Part shown: positions 46,159 through 55,989 of the stretch, piece after piece
Position numbering within the stretch: the first letter of the stretch is position 1
Layout of the letters: each line of letters starts with the position of its first letter
Assembly (NCBI GenBank): GCA_963732795.1
Contig: CAVTAV010000002.1
Coordinates: 868,001-932,000 of the forward strand
Origin: CAVTAV01 sp963732795
GTDB taxonomy: Bacteria > Pseudomonadota > Alphaproteobacteria > CAVTAV01
Length of the DNA: 64,000 nucleotides
Reading direction: 5' to 3'
Notes under the pieces: model-generated
Told to the model about the DNA's origin: nothing
The model's input: only the letters and a program-made list of their open reading frames with translations
Databases searched by the model: none
Program-made: the position numbers and the translations under genes

Positions 46159-48384
46159 TTAGGTTGCCAATGCCGCCAGCACCCGTTTCGGCGTGAGCGG
46201 GAAGATTGTCATCCGCTTCCCCGTCGCATCGAAGAAGGCGTTGGCGATAGCGGCCGCGGCGGCGGCCATGGTTTCCTCGCCAGCGCCGGAATAGGGCTGG
46301 TCGAGACGCTGGACGACGACCGGGGTCACCTCCGGGCAATCCTCGAAGCGGAGGACGGGATAGGAGTTCCAATCCAGGCTGGTGACGCCCTTTTCGTCGA
46401 AGGTCACTTCCTCGAAAAGCATCCGGCTCGCGGTCTGGACGAGCTGGCCCATGATCTGGGCTTCGACATTGCCGGGATTGACCACGAGTCCCGAATCGAT
46501 CGCGCCGGTGAGATGCAGGATGCGGACCTTGCCGGTCTCCTTGTTGACCTCGATCTCGGCGACCGCCCCGCCCCAGGAGGCGAGATGGGTGCCGAGCCCG
46601 ATACCGCGCCCGCGCACAACCGGATCGCTCGACAGCGCGGAAGCCGCCGGCCGGGCCGTCCAGTTCGCCGCCTTGGCCGCGCCGTCCAGCACGCCGAGCC
46701 AACGCTCGTCCGCGATGTTGCGGCGGCGGAATTCGTAGGGGTCCTGCTTGAGCTTGAAAGCCAGATCGTCGATCGCCTGCTCAGACGTGAAGGCGAACGA
46801 CAAATCCAGCGGCGACCGCAGCCACGCGCCACGCAGATAGTCGTCGCCGGGCACCCGGTGGTTGATCAGCTTGAGGTTCGGGATCTTGTACTGCCCGCCG
46901 CAGACCAGCGGATTGACGTCTTGCGAAATGCCGAAGGGCCATTCCGCGATCTTGGTGCCGTTGGCGAGCTGGTCCGAGGTCTCGATCAGGCTCCAGTGAT
47001 GGCTCCAGCCGTCGTATTCGTAGGCGACGATATTGCCGTCCGCATCGGCCGCCGCGCGGCACTCACCGACATGGCCGGGGCCATAGAGATCCCAGCCATG
47101 CTCGTCCCAGCGCATGAACTGAAGGCGCACCGGTTTGCCCACGAGTTGCGACAGGATCGCCGCCGCCTGGGCCGCATCGTCATGGCAGCTATGGCCGTAG
47201 GTGCCGGACCCCTCGGCATATTGCACCCGGATCTTCTCCATGGGCAGTCCGAGCACCGGCGCAAGGCCCATGCGCAGGCGATAGACATCCTGGGTCGAGC
47301 AGATGACCAGCGCCGAGTCGCCTTTCACATCCGCCAAAGCGCAGTTCGGCGCGAAGCTGCCGTGGGACTGGTAGGGCGCATTGCAGGCGATCGAAGCGAC
47401 ATGCTTGGCGCCCTCGAAAACCGCGGCGGAATCGCCGGCCTGCTTGACGACGGAGTCCGTGGTCTTTTCGGCGCGCATACGGTCGTAGAGCTTGTCGTCG
47501 CCCGGCAGGCTGTGGCCGATATCCCAATCGACCTTGAGTTTGCGCGCGGCGCGCACCGCGTCCCATTCGGTATCGGCAATGACGCCGACGAAATCGCCCT
47601 TCCGCACCACGCCCGCGCCCTTGATATCGGCGATCGACGAGGCGTCGACGGATTTCACCGGCGCGCCGGCGCCATAGGCCGGCTGGCCGCGCGGACGGAC
47701 GATGCGGCCATGCACCATGCCCGGAAGCCGGAGATGCTGTACATAGGTGAAGGTCCCGCGCGCCTTGGCCGGAATATCGGTGCGGGCGAGCGATTTGCCG
47801 ACGATCTTGTATTCGAGCACCGGCTTGGTCGGCGCGGTGCCGGTGAAAGCGACGTCGAACATCTTGCCGCCGATCAGCTCGCCATAGCTCACCTTGCGCT
47901 CGCCGCTTCCGGTGACCGTGACGATACCCTTCTCGACGGTCAGTTCCTCGACCGCCGCGCCGAGCTTTTTCGCCGCCATGGTAAGAAGCGCCTGTCTCGC
48001 TTCGGCGGCCGCGGCACGGACCTGCGGCCCGCCCCGCGCGGTCGACGACGAGGAATAGGTGCCGCCCTGGTTGGGTGTGACGTTGGTATCGACCTGGACC
48101 GTCTTGATCTGGCCGAGGTCCAAATCCAACTCCTCGGCGGCGATTTGCGGCAGGGTTGTGGTGCAGCCCTGGCCGAGCTCGACGAAGCCGATATAGAGCG
48201 TGGCCGTATTGTCGGCATGGATCGCGAGCCAGGTATCGATCTTCTTGGGATCGGGCGGCCCCGCCATGGCGCCGCGCTTCGCGGGTTGCGCGAACACCTC
48301 GCCGCCGATCAGGCTGAACCCGATGACGAGCGCGCCGCCCGCCTTGAGGAAGTCCCGCCGGGGAAGATCGAAGGGCCGGTTCAT
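46159..48384 (-). CDS. Molybdenum hydroxylase large subunit (IorB-like, xanthine dehydrogenase family)
   Basis: About 741 aa. A twin-arginine signal (PRRDFLKAGGALVIGFSL) targets it to the periplasm. Molybdopterin-binding segments: GFVELGQGCTTTLPQIAAEE, GGTYSSSSTARGGPQVRAAA, YQSHGSFAPNCALADVKGD, EGSGTYGHSCHDDAAQAAAI, RGAWLRSPLDLSFAFTSEQA, and the catalytic Glu in PYSGAGEETMAAAAAAIANA. Domain order matches isoquinoline 1-oxidoreductase beta-type proteins, which hydroxylate heteroaromatics or oxidise aldehydes. It begins in the last bases of the iron-sulfur subunit gene (ATGA overlap). Intact. Confidence 0.94.
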   Translation of the reverse strand: MNRPFDLPRRDFLKAGGALVIGFSLIGGEVFAQPAKRGAMAGPPDPKKIDTWLAIHADNTATLYIGFVELGQGCTTTLPQIAAEELDLDLGQIKTVQVDTNVTPNQGGTYSSSSTARGGPQVRAAAAEARQALLTMAAKKLGAAVEELTVEKGIVTVTGSGERKVSYGELIGGKMFDVAFTGTAPTKPVLEYKIVGKSLARTDIPAKARGTFTYVQHLRLPGMVHGRIVRPRGQPAYGAGAPVKSVDASSIADIKGAGVVRKGDFVGVIADTEWDAVRAARKLKVDWDIGHSLPGDDKLYDRMRAEKTTDSVVKQAGDSAAVFEGAKHVASIACNAPYQSHGSFAPNCALADVKGDSALVICSTQDVYRLRMGLAPVLGLPMEKIRVQYAEGSGTYGHSCHDDAAQAAAILSQLVGKPVRLQFMRWDEHGWDLYGPGHVGECRAAADADGNIVAYEYDGWSHHWSLIETSDQLANGTKIAEWPFGISQDVNPLVCGGQYKIPNLKLINHRVPGDDYLRGAWLRSPLDLSFAFTSEQAIDDLAFKLKQDPYEFRRRNIADERWLGVLDGAAKAANWTARPAASALSSDPVVRGRGIGLGTHLASWGGAVAEIEVNKETGKVRILHLTGAIDSGLVVNPGNVEAQIMGQLVQTASRMLFEEVTFDEKGVTSLDWNSYPVLRFEDCPEVTPVVVQRLDQPYSGAGEETMAAAAAAIANAFFDATGKRMTIFPLTPKRVLAALAT

Positions 48385-48887
48385 TGCTCGCCCTCCATCT
48401 TTGCCGCCGCGCGTTGGATGGCCTTGACGATCCGGGGGTACGTCCCGCACCGGCAGATATGGCCGTTCATGGCCTTACGGATATCGGCGTCGCTCGGGCT
48501 CGGCGTCTCAGACAGCAACTCCGATGCCTTTACGATCATGCCGTTATAGCAATAGCCGCATTGGATCGCCTGCTCGTCGATCATGGCCTGTTGCACGGGA
48601 TGGAGATCCGGCGCGTCCGGAAGCTTGTGTTTGGCGGCATACCAGGCCGGGAGCCCTTCCAAGGTCGTGATCGAGCGCCCCTCCGCCGCCGAGACCGGCG
48701 TCACGCAGGAGCGGATCTCCTTGTCGTCCATCAGGACGGAGCACGACCCACATTGCGCCAGCCCGCAGCCGAAGCGCGGCCCCTTGAGCCCGAGCGCATT
48801 GGTGAGGGTGTAGAGAAGCGGCGAATCCGGTGGCGAGTCCACGACCACGGAACGCCCGTTTACGCGAAATTTGATTGGTCCGGCCAT
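48381..48887 (-). CDS. (2Fe-2S) subunit of molybdenum hydroxylase (IorA-like)
   Basis: 168 aa. Two 2Fe-2S clusters: a plant-ferredoxin type in GLKGPRFGCGLAQCGSCSVL with the fourth Cys in EIRSCVTPV, and the second in EQAIQCGYCYNGMIVKASEL and GHICRCGTYPRIVKAI. It passes electrons from the molybdenum centre of the large subunit, encoded immediately downstream with overlapping ATGA, to a cytochrome or quinone. No Tat signal of its own, so it would travel with the large subunit. Intact. Confidence 0.95.
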   Translation of the reverse strand: MAGPIKFRVNGRSVVVDSPPDSPLLYTLTNALGLKGPRFGCGLAQCGSCSVLMDDKEIRSCVTPVSAAEGRSITTLEGLPAWYAAKHKLPDAPDLHPVQQAMIDEQAIQCGYCYNGMIVKASELLSETPSPSDADIRKAMNGHICRCGTYPRIVKAIQRAAAKMEGEQ

Positions 48888-48996
48888 GGTGCTGCCTCCA
48901 CCTCAGGTGGATCCTGGTCAGCACGTTAGGCCAAGCCGCGGGGGAAAGCAAAGCCGCGCCCGATCACATCCTCGTGGTTTCGGCACCCCGCCGCCT

Positions 48997-49129
48997 TCAT
49001 TGCGAACGGAGTAAGCAATCCAGCCTGCCTGGATCACCGCGGCCCTTCGGGCCTCGCGATGACGGAGACACCTTTCCGTTCGCGGTGAGCGCTTCGAACT
49101 ACGTCCTTCGACAAGCTCAGGACAAACGG
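48997..49129. repeat. Two dispersed repeats in tandem
   Basis: 48997-49064 is a TCATTGCGA-type copy (head TCATTGCGAACGGAGTAAGC, tail CTCGCGATGACGG, with GGCCCTTCGGGCC inside). 49103-49129 is a half copy of the TTCGACAAGCTCAG repeat also seen at 44878. They fill the gap between the molybdenum hydroxylase operon and the hydrolase operon. Confidence 0.65.
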
Positions 49130-49133
49130 ATTT

Positions 49134-49838
49134 CTATGCCACTTCTTCCAAAATCTCCGACGTCCGGTCCGGCATGTCGATCATGACCTCATGGCCGCAA
49201 GGTACCGTGGCGGTGCGCCAGGAAGGGTCGCGTCTGGCCTTCTCGTAGAATGGGGTGAAGTGACTCGGCCAGGCGTCGGCATAGACATAGGTCTTCTTCG
49301 GAATCCGGTCCCGTGCGCCGCTGAGCTTGATCCGCTGAAGGAAGCATTTCGGCGGATGGGGCGTGCATTTCGAATCGACCCAAGCCTGGTCCCGCTCATT
49401 GACGTGGTAATAGGCGACGGGGACGGGTGGCACCGGAATGCCGGCGTCGGCATCCTCGGCAAGCTGGCGGGCGCGCTCCGGCAACCAGTTGTCGGCCAGC
49501 CCTTCGCCATCCTCCGGCAGGAAGGCATCGAGATAGACGATCGACGAAATCGATTCTTCCATTTGCTCCGCGACTCCGGATATGACGAAGCCGCCATACG
49601 AATGGCCAACCAGAACTACGTCTGTGAGGTCTTCCCATTTCATGACATTGACCACATCGGTGATCTGCAGTTCGAGATCGATGTCGGGCCTCAAGAGATG
49701 CGAGCGCTCCCCGACGCCGGTCAGGGTCGGCGTATAGACGATGTGGCCGTGGCCACGCAGCCGTTCCGCGACCGGCCGCCAGCACCATCCGCCATGCCAA
49801 GCGCCGTGGACGAGAACGAAGGTCCGCGGCTCGGTCAC
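49134..49838 (-). CDS. Alpha/beta fold hydrolase, copy A
   Basis: About 234 aa starting at GTG 49838, which overlaps the stop of copy B (GTGA). Reads VTEPRTFVLVHGAWHGGWCW, TPTLTGVGERSHLL, VLVGHSYGGFVISGVAEQME with nucleophile Ser in GHSYGG, SSIVYLDAFLPEDGEGLADN, and catalytic His in VPCGHEVMIDMPDRT. This group includes esterases and plant salicylate-esterase-like enzymes. Substrate unknown. Tandem paralogue of the upstream gene; last gene of the minus-strand operon that begins at 56913. Intact. Confidence 0.88.
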   Translation of the reverse strand: MTEPRTFVLVHGAWHGGWCWRPVAERLRGHGHIVYTPTLTGVGERSHLLRPDIDLELQITDVVNVMKWEDLTDVVLVGHSYGGFVISGVAEQMEESISSIVYLDAFLPEDGEGLADNWLPERARQLAEDADAGIPVPPVPVAYYHVNERDQAWVDSKCTPHPPKCFLQRIKLSGARDRIPKKTYVYADAWPSHFTPFYEKARRDPSWRTATVPCGHEVMIDMPDRTSEILEEVA

Positions 49839-50522
49839 ACGGCCTCCTCGAGGATTTCGATCATCCGCTCCGGCATCTCGAGCATGACGGAGTGGCCACA
49901 GGGCACGGTCAGGACGCGCCATGACGGATCGGCCGCCAGCTTGTCATGAAACTGCTTGAACGGTCCCTGCCAACCTGAGGCGTAGATATAGGTCTTCTTG
50001 GCGATCCGGTCGCGCGCGCCCGTGAGCTTCACGGGCTGAACGAAGCATTTGGCGGGATGAGGCGTCAGCTTCGCCTCGATGCCGCGCGTAGGATTCTCGC
50101 CCGCGGGCCATGTCGGAAATCGGCGTGGCCTCTCCGGCCGCCGCTCGCTTGCGATGATCCGCCGCCTGGCCCGGACCGACATAGTCCGAAAGCGACTTGC
50201 CGTCGTCGGGATAGAAGGCGTCGAGATAGACGATCGAGGAAATCGCCCGCTCCATGCGCTCGGCGACGCCGGAGATCACCATGCCGCCATAGGAATGGCC
50301 GACCAGCACGACGTCCTCCAGATCCTCCCATTTCATGACATTGACGATGTCGGTGATCTGGGTATCGAGATCGATATCGGGCCCGAGAAGATGCGACCGC
50401 TCTCCGACGCCCGTCAGAGTCGGCGTGAACACCACATGCCCGCGCCGGCGCAACTCATCGGCCACCCCGCGCCAAATCCACCCGCCGCCCCACGCGCCAT
50501 GCACCAATACAAAAATTGCCAT
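49835..50522 (-). CDS. Alpha/beta fold hydrolase, copy B (frame broken near 50085)
   Basis: Reads MAIFVLVHGAWGGGWIWRGV, TPTLTGVGERSHLL, VLVGHSYGGMVISGVAERME, SSIVYLDAFYPDDGKSLSDY. Then, after a +1 break somewhere in 50062-50100, IEAKLTPHPAKCFVQPVKLT, KKTYIYASGWQGPFKQFHDK and VPCGHSVMLEMPERM with the catalytic His. Ser-His catalytic residues are retained. Clearly a recent duplicate of copy A (shared PTLTGVGERSHLL, NVMKWEDL and GARDRIxKKTYxYA). Overlaps copy A by 4 bases. Confidence 0.85.
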
Positions 50523-50595
50523 CGCTCGCCTCGCAAGATTTCAAGCCAGCGGGCGCAATACAACAGATGGCGGGATAAGGGAAGGCGTTCGGGGG

Positions 50596-52150
50596 CTAAA
50601 GCTTCGCCGCCTTCTTCTCGGAGAGCAGCTTCTTCAGCAGGTTGACCGTATCCGGGAACGGCTCGGGCGGCGCTTCCAGGAAGGTGGGCTTGTAATTTCC
50701 GGCCGCGAGGTCGAGCGGCGTATGGCCGGCGCCGTCGGCGACCTCCAGCTCCGCGCCGTTCTTGGCGAGGAAGGCGACCATCTTGGTCCAGCCCTTCTTG
50801 GCCGCGCCGTGGAGCGCCGTCTGGCCGACATAGGATCCGCGGCTGACCAGCGACTGCGGATCGATCACATTGGCGCTGGAATTATAGGGATTGCCCGCCT
50901 TGGCATTGATGTCCGCTCCCGCCGCCAGGAGCAGCCGCACGGATTCGACGCCTTCCTCCTGGGTCTTGTAGCGGCCGCGGGTCGGATTGGCGCTCTGGCC
51001 GAGCCCGGCGGCGGCCATCAGCGGCGTGACCCCCATCGAGTTCGGCAGGTCGACCAGCGCGTGATGGGCGAGCAGGAGCTTGATCGCCGCATTGTCGCTG
51101 GCCTTGGCCGCGCGCATGAGCGGCGTCGCGCCGGTGGAGAGGATCACGTCGCCGCCCCGATCGAACGGGACATTGCGATAGGGCGGGCGCAGTTTCAGTT
51201 GAATGTTCGGGTCGGCCCCGGCCTCGAGCAGCATCCGTGCGACGTCGAGCCCGGTCAGCTTGTCGGTCGAGGGCACGTCCGCCCGCCCGCCGACCGGCAG
51301 GGTGTTCATGTCGATCGCGTTATAGAGCGGCGAACGGCCGTAGAGGTCCCACTTATCGACATTTGCGCCGGCTTGGATGAGATAGGCGGCGAAATCGAAA
51401 TGAAAATTGATCAGCGCGAGATTCAAGCGGCGTCACCCGGTCGGGGTCGGTCGCGTTCATATCCGCGCCGCCCGCGATCAGATATTTCGCGCAATCGACG
51501 CAGCCCTGCCGCGCGGCATACAAGAGCGCCGTAAACCCGCCCTTCCCCATATCCTTCGGCCGGCGTTCCGCCGTCACCTTGCGGGGCCATTGGCGGACCT
51601 TTCCGTGGGCGTTGACGTCCGCGCCGTGGTCGACCAGCAGCTTCACCATCTCGCCCTGGCTGTGCGACGCCGCCCACATCAGCGCCGACTGGCCGCCCCA
51701 GCTTTCCTTGAGGTTCACATGGGCCCCATGCTTCAGCAGCACCTTCGCCGCCTCTACCCGGCCGGAGCGCGCCGCCGCCATTAGGGCCGTCTGGCCCGAG
51801 GGATTCGGCGAGTCCGGGTCGGCCCCGGCCTTGAGCAGCGCTTCGAGGATCGGCGCGTTGCCGACCGTCGCCGCCTCCATCATGGCCGACGCGCCGTAAT
51901 CATTGGCGTGCCGCACGTCCGCCCCCGCCTTGATCAGGGCGGCGACCAGGGCGGCATTGCCGTCATGAGCGGCATAGATGATGGCGGTGGTGCCGTCCAC
52001 ATCAGGCGCGTTGACGTCGGCTCCGTCGGCGATCAGTTTCTGGACCGTGGCCGAATCGCCCGCCCGCGCGGCATCAACCAACGACTCGTCGGCCCAGGCG
52101 GCCTGGGAAACGGCCAAAGACAGGATGGCGGCGGCGAGCCAGAGCTTCAC
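50596..52150 (-). CDS. Secreted ankyrin-repeat protein (frame broken near 51426)
   Basis: About 517 aa. Signal peptide WLAAAILSLAVSQAAWADES precedes about ten ankyrin repeats: LIADGADVNAPDVDGTTAI, LIKAGADVRHANDYGASAMM, LLKAGADPDSPNPSGQTALM, LLKHGAHVNLKESWGGQSAL, LLVDHGADVNAHGK, LIAGGADMNATDPDRVTPL, then in the second frame LIQAGANVDKWDLYGRSPLY and others. One extra base near 51426 breaks the frame; repair joins RVTPLNLALINFHFDFAAYL. Ankyrin repeats bind proteins. Its start overlaps the DUF1552 stop by one base, pointing to a shared periplasmic complex. Confidence 0.88.
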
Positions 52151-53466
52151 ATCAGATCTCCGTCATCATCGCCGTGCTGTCGCCGAACTTGTCGGCCGGC
52201 ACACCCGCGCGGTCGAGCAGCGTCAGCAGCAGGTTCGCGAGCGGCGTGTTCTGCGGGTATTGCAGGTGCTGGCCGCCCTTGATCTTGCCATAGGCCGCCG
52301 CCCACCACGGCCGAGGGCAGCGGATCGTGATTGTGCAGGTTCGAATTGCTCATATTGCTGCCGTAGAGAAGGATCGAGTGATCGAGCATCGAGCCGTCGC
52401 CGTCCGGCATATCGGCGAGCCGCTTCACGAATTTCGCGAACAGCTTGCTGTGATAGTTCTGGATCTTGGCGAGCTTATCCATCTTCGCCGGGTTGTTCTG
52501 GTGATGCGACAGCGGATGGAAGGCCTCGGAGATGCCGAGATTGTTGTAGGTCCTCATGCTGACTTCCTTGGCCATCATGAAAGTCGTCACCCGGGTCAGA
52601 TCGGCCTGATAGGCGAGCGCCATCAGCTCGAACATGATGTTGATGTGATCCTCGAAATTGTCGGGCACGCCGACCGGCACCGGCGGCAGCTTCAGATTCG
52701 AGAGATCGGAGCTCTTCTTCTTCTGGATGCGGCGCTCGACCTCGCGGACCGAGTCCAGATATTCGGCCAGCATCACCTGGTCGCGCGCGCCGAGCTCGGA
52801 CTTGAGGGCCGAGGCTTTCTCCATCACGGCGTCAAGCATGCTGCCCGTCTCGGAGACGATCTCGGCGCGCTCGGCGTCCGAATTGCCCTGGCCGAAAAGC
52901 TGGAAGAACACCTTGCGCGGATTGCTCTCCATCGGCAGCGGCTGGGTCGGCGTGCGGAACGCGATGGTGTAGCCGTAGGCGCAGCCGTACGCGGGATCGC
53001 ACGGCCCCCCGTCGCCTTCGGTCGAAACTTCGAGCGACGGGAACGGCGTGGACTGGCCGATATGCTTGGCCGCGACCTGGTCGATGCTGGTGCCGGCGTG
53101 GGGATCGTGGCTGATCGCGGGCGCAACGCAGCCGAGCCACGTGCCGGCCGTGATGGCGTGCGGCGTCGGCGCTTCAGCCGGCTTGTTGCGGCATCCGCTG
53201 ACGATGGTCAGGTATTTCCGGAAATCCTTCAGAGGATCGAGGATCTGCGGGATTTCGAAGTCCGTGCCGGTCTTGGCGGGCGACCAGCGGTCCATCAGCG
53301 CGCCGTGCGGGAAGTAGACGAAACCCATGCGCGGCGTCGGCGCGGCGGCGGTCTTGGCCAGAGCCGTCGCGGCCGGGATCATCGCATCCAGCAGCGGCAG
53401 CGACAGCGTGACGCCCGCGCCCTTTAGGACCGTCCGGCGGGACAGGTGCTTCTTGGTCATATACAT
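52150..53466 (-). CDS. DUF1552 domain protein (frame broken near 52295)
   Basis: About 438 aa. A Tat-like signal (KHLSRRTVLKGAGVTLSLPL) opens the protein. Conserved DUF1552 segments: MGFVYFPHGALMDRWSPAKT, YLTIVSGCRNKPAEAPTPHA, SLEVSTEGDGGPCDPAYGCA, YLDSVREVERRIQKKKS, SHHQNNPAKMDKLAKIQNYH, LYGSNMSNSNLHNHDPLPSA. One extra G near 52295 breaks the frame; repair ends VVGGAYGKIKGGQHLQYPQN to DKFGDSTAMMTEI. AAGGAG lies 7 bases before ATG 53466. DUF1552 proteins almost always accompany DUF1592 heme proteins; their reaction is unknown. Confidence 0.9.
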
Positions 53467-53505
53467 CCTCGAACTCCTTTTCTCTCGGACGCGCACCGCC
53501 TTTGG

Positions 53506-55972
53506 TCAGTGCGCCGAGGCTTCCTTCACGGCATCCTTCGCCGTCTTGGTGCCGCTGTCGACGGGCACCTCATTCATCTGGAACTGGTCGCTGGTCACGA
53601 TCGCCATGACGATCGACGAGAATTTGTAGTTGTCCGCCGCCGTCTCGTGGACGATCCGGCGCACCGTCGGCATGTCCTGGTAGCCGATCGTGCGGCCGAG
53701 CGCATAGGTCATCAGCTTCTGGACGAAGGTCTGGACGAACTGGTCCGGATGCTTCATCAGCGCGTTCCTGAGATCGATCGGGCCTTCGATCGGGCTGCCG
53801 TCGGGCAGCACGCCCGAGGCGTCGATCGCCGTGCCGGCGAAACGGTCCTTGGTGCGCCACTCGCCGACCGCGCTGAAATTGTCGAGCGCGAGGCCCAGCG
53901 GATCGAGAATGCCGTGGCAGGCATTGCAGGACGGGTCGGTGCGGTGCTGCGCCATACGCTCGCGCACGGTCTGCGCGGTCTCGCCGGCGACGTTCTCCTT
54001 CAGCGCCTTGACGTTGGGCGGCGGCGGGGTCGGCGGCGTGCCGGTGATATTGTCCATGATCCATTCGCCGCGCAGCACCGGCGCCGTACGGTTCGGATAG
54101 GACGCCGCCATCAGGATCGCGCCTTTGCCCAGAAGGCCAAAGCGCACCGGGTCCTTGAGAGTCGACGCGCTGGAAGTGGTCGCCCTTGACGTCGGTGATG
54201 CCGTAGAGAAGCGCGACTTTCTCGTTCAGATAGGTGTAGTCCGCCGTCAGCAGGTCGAGGATGCTGCGGTCCGCGCGGAAGATGCCGTTGACGAACATCG
54301 TCGTCTCTTTCTTGAAGTCCTCGCGCGGATCGCCGGCCCCCGAGGCGTAGGGGAAGATCGCCGGATCGGGCTCGACCTCGTCGAGCTTGGCGAGCTCCAG
54401 CCACTGATAGGCGAAATTATCGGCAAGCGTATCGGCCTTCGGGCTGGCCAGCATCCGCTTCACTTCGGCGGCAAGCACCTTGGGCTCGTGGAGCTTGTTC
54501 TCGGCGGCGACGGTCAGAAGCTCGTCGTCCGGGATCGTGCTCCACAGGAAGAAGGACAGCCGCGAGGCGATTTCGAGATCGGTCAGGCGGAACGCCTCGC
54601 CGGGCTTGGCGCCGGCGGGCGCGGGCTCGGGCCGATAGAGGAAATCCGGGTTCGAGAGAATGCCGGTCAGCCCCATGCGGACGCCTTGCTCGAAGCCGCC
54701 GAGCTTGTAGCCGTCTTGATAAAAAGCCATCAGCTCGGCCATGTCGGCGTCCTCGACCGGCCGGCGATAGGCGCGACGCGCGAGATTCGCCAGGATCTTG
54801 CGGGCGCAGGGCTCCTCCGCGGCGGTATTCTCGGGATGGCAGATGAAGATCTTCTCCCGGCTCGGCGTCGCGCTGAGGCCGGTCGGATTGAAGGGGCCTC
54901 GCACCTCGAAGGATCGGATGCGCAGGATCTGGTCCTGGCCGCCGCCGGGCACCAGCAATTGCAGCCGGTCGTCGGATTCCGCGAAGTCGCGCTGGATGAA
55001 GGTCACCGCCACTTTATGCGGCCCGGCGGTCGCCTTGAACTTGATGTTCTTCAGCCGGGCATTGATGGCATCGACCGCCGGATCCTGCTTCTGGTCGATG
55101 TTCTTCATGTCCGGGTCGCCGCCGATCACCGTGTCGTACACCTTCTTGCCGTCGAGCGTGACGATCAGGTGGTTCTTGAACTCCATGTTGTAGACCCACA
55201 GGGCGACCGCGAGATTGCCGATATTGATCACGTAGTCGCCGTCGGCCGGGAACATGTGGGTGACCTGGAGACCGCCGCGGGTGCCGAGGGGCAGGCCTTC
55301 GATATGAGTCTGCTGGGTCGTATCCGGATCGGCGCGGTAGGTCTTGCTGCTCGGCTGCGGCGTCGGATCGCCGACCGCCTCGACCGCGACCGTGCGGGCC
55401 GCCGAAATGTATTGCTCGATGAAGGACGGCGTGACCTGCAGCACGTCGGCCACGTTATCGAAGCCGTCGCTGATATCGTCCTTCGGCAGGAGCGCCGCGG
55501 CATCGACATCCATCGCCAGGAGATCATGGATCGCGTTGGCGTATTCCTTGCGATTGAGCCGGTGCAGCGCGACATAGCCCGGATGCGGATGCCGCGCCGC
55601 CGCCTCGTCAAGATAGCTTTCGATCCAATGGATGAAGGATTCGCGAGTCGCCTCGTCGGGGTGCGGCTTGCCGGGCGGCGGCATCATCCGGCCGCGAAGC
55701 TTCTGAAGCGCGGCCTCCCAGATCTTGGCGTCCTTGGGCACCTCTTGCGGCACCATGGTGTCGAAGGCGATCTGGCCTTTCCAATCGGTGTAGTTGTGAC
55801 ACTTCTCGCAATATTCCTCGAGCATGCCCCAATGCTCTTTGGCTTTGGCAAGCGCCGGCACCGGCGCGGAGGTCACGGCGCCCGAGGCATCGCCACCTAC
55901 ATCGCCCGCCCAGGCGGAGGTCGCAAGCAACCCGCACAAACCCGCCGCAATCGCTACCCGCAATCCTCTCAT
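53506..55972 (-). CDS. DUF1592-family (DUF1587/1592/1588/1585) c-type heme protein (frame broken near 54160)
   Basis: About 821 aa. Signal peptide RVAIAAGLCGLLATSAWAGD; a c-type heme motif CEKCH in MLEEYCEKCHNYTDWKGQIA; MMPPPGKPHPDEATRESFIH; DUF1587 (RLNRKEYANAIHDLLAMDVD); DUF1592 (ASRLSFFLWSTIPDDELL); and, after repair near 54160 (QRVDLKDPVRFGLLGKGAIL), DUF1588 with second heme motif CNACH in DPSCNACHGILDPLGLALDN, and DUF1585 (TYALGRTIGYQDMPTVRRIV). Such multidomain proteins are abundant in Planctomycetes and Verrucomicrobia and scattered in Proteobacteria; an electron-transfer or oxidase role in the periplasm is inferred. DUF1552 partner follows 39 bases on. Confidence 0.92.
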
Positions 55973-55989
55973 GCTTCGCGTCTCACTCC

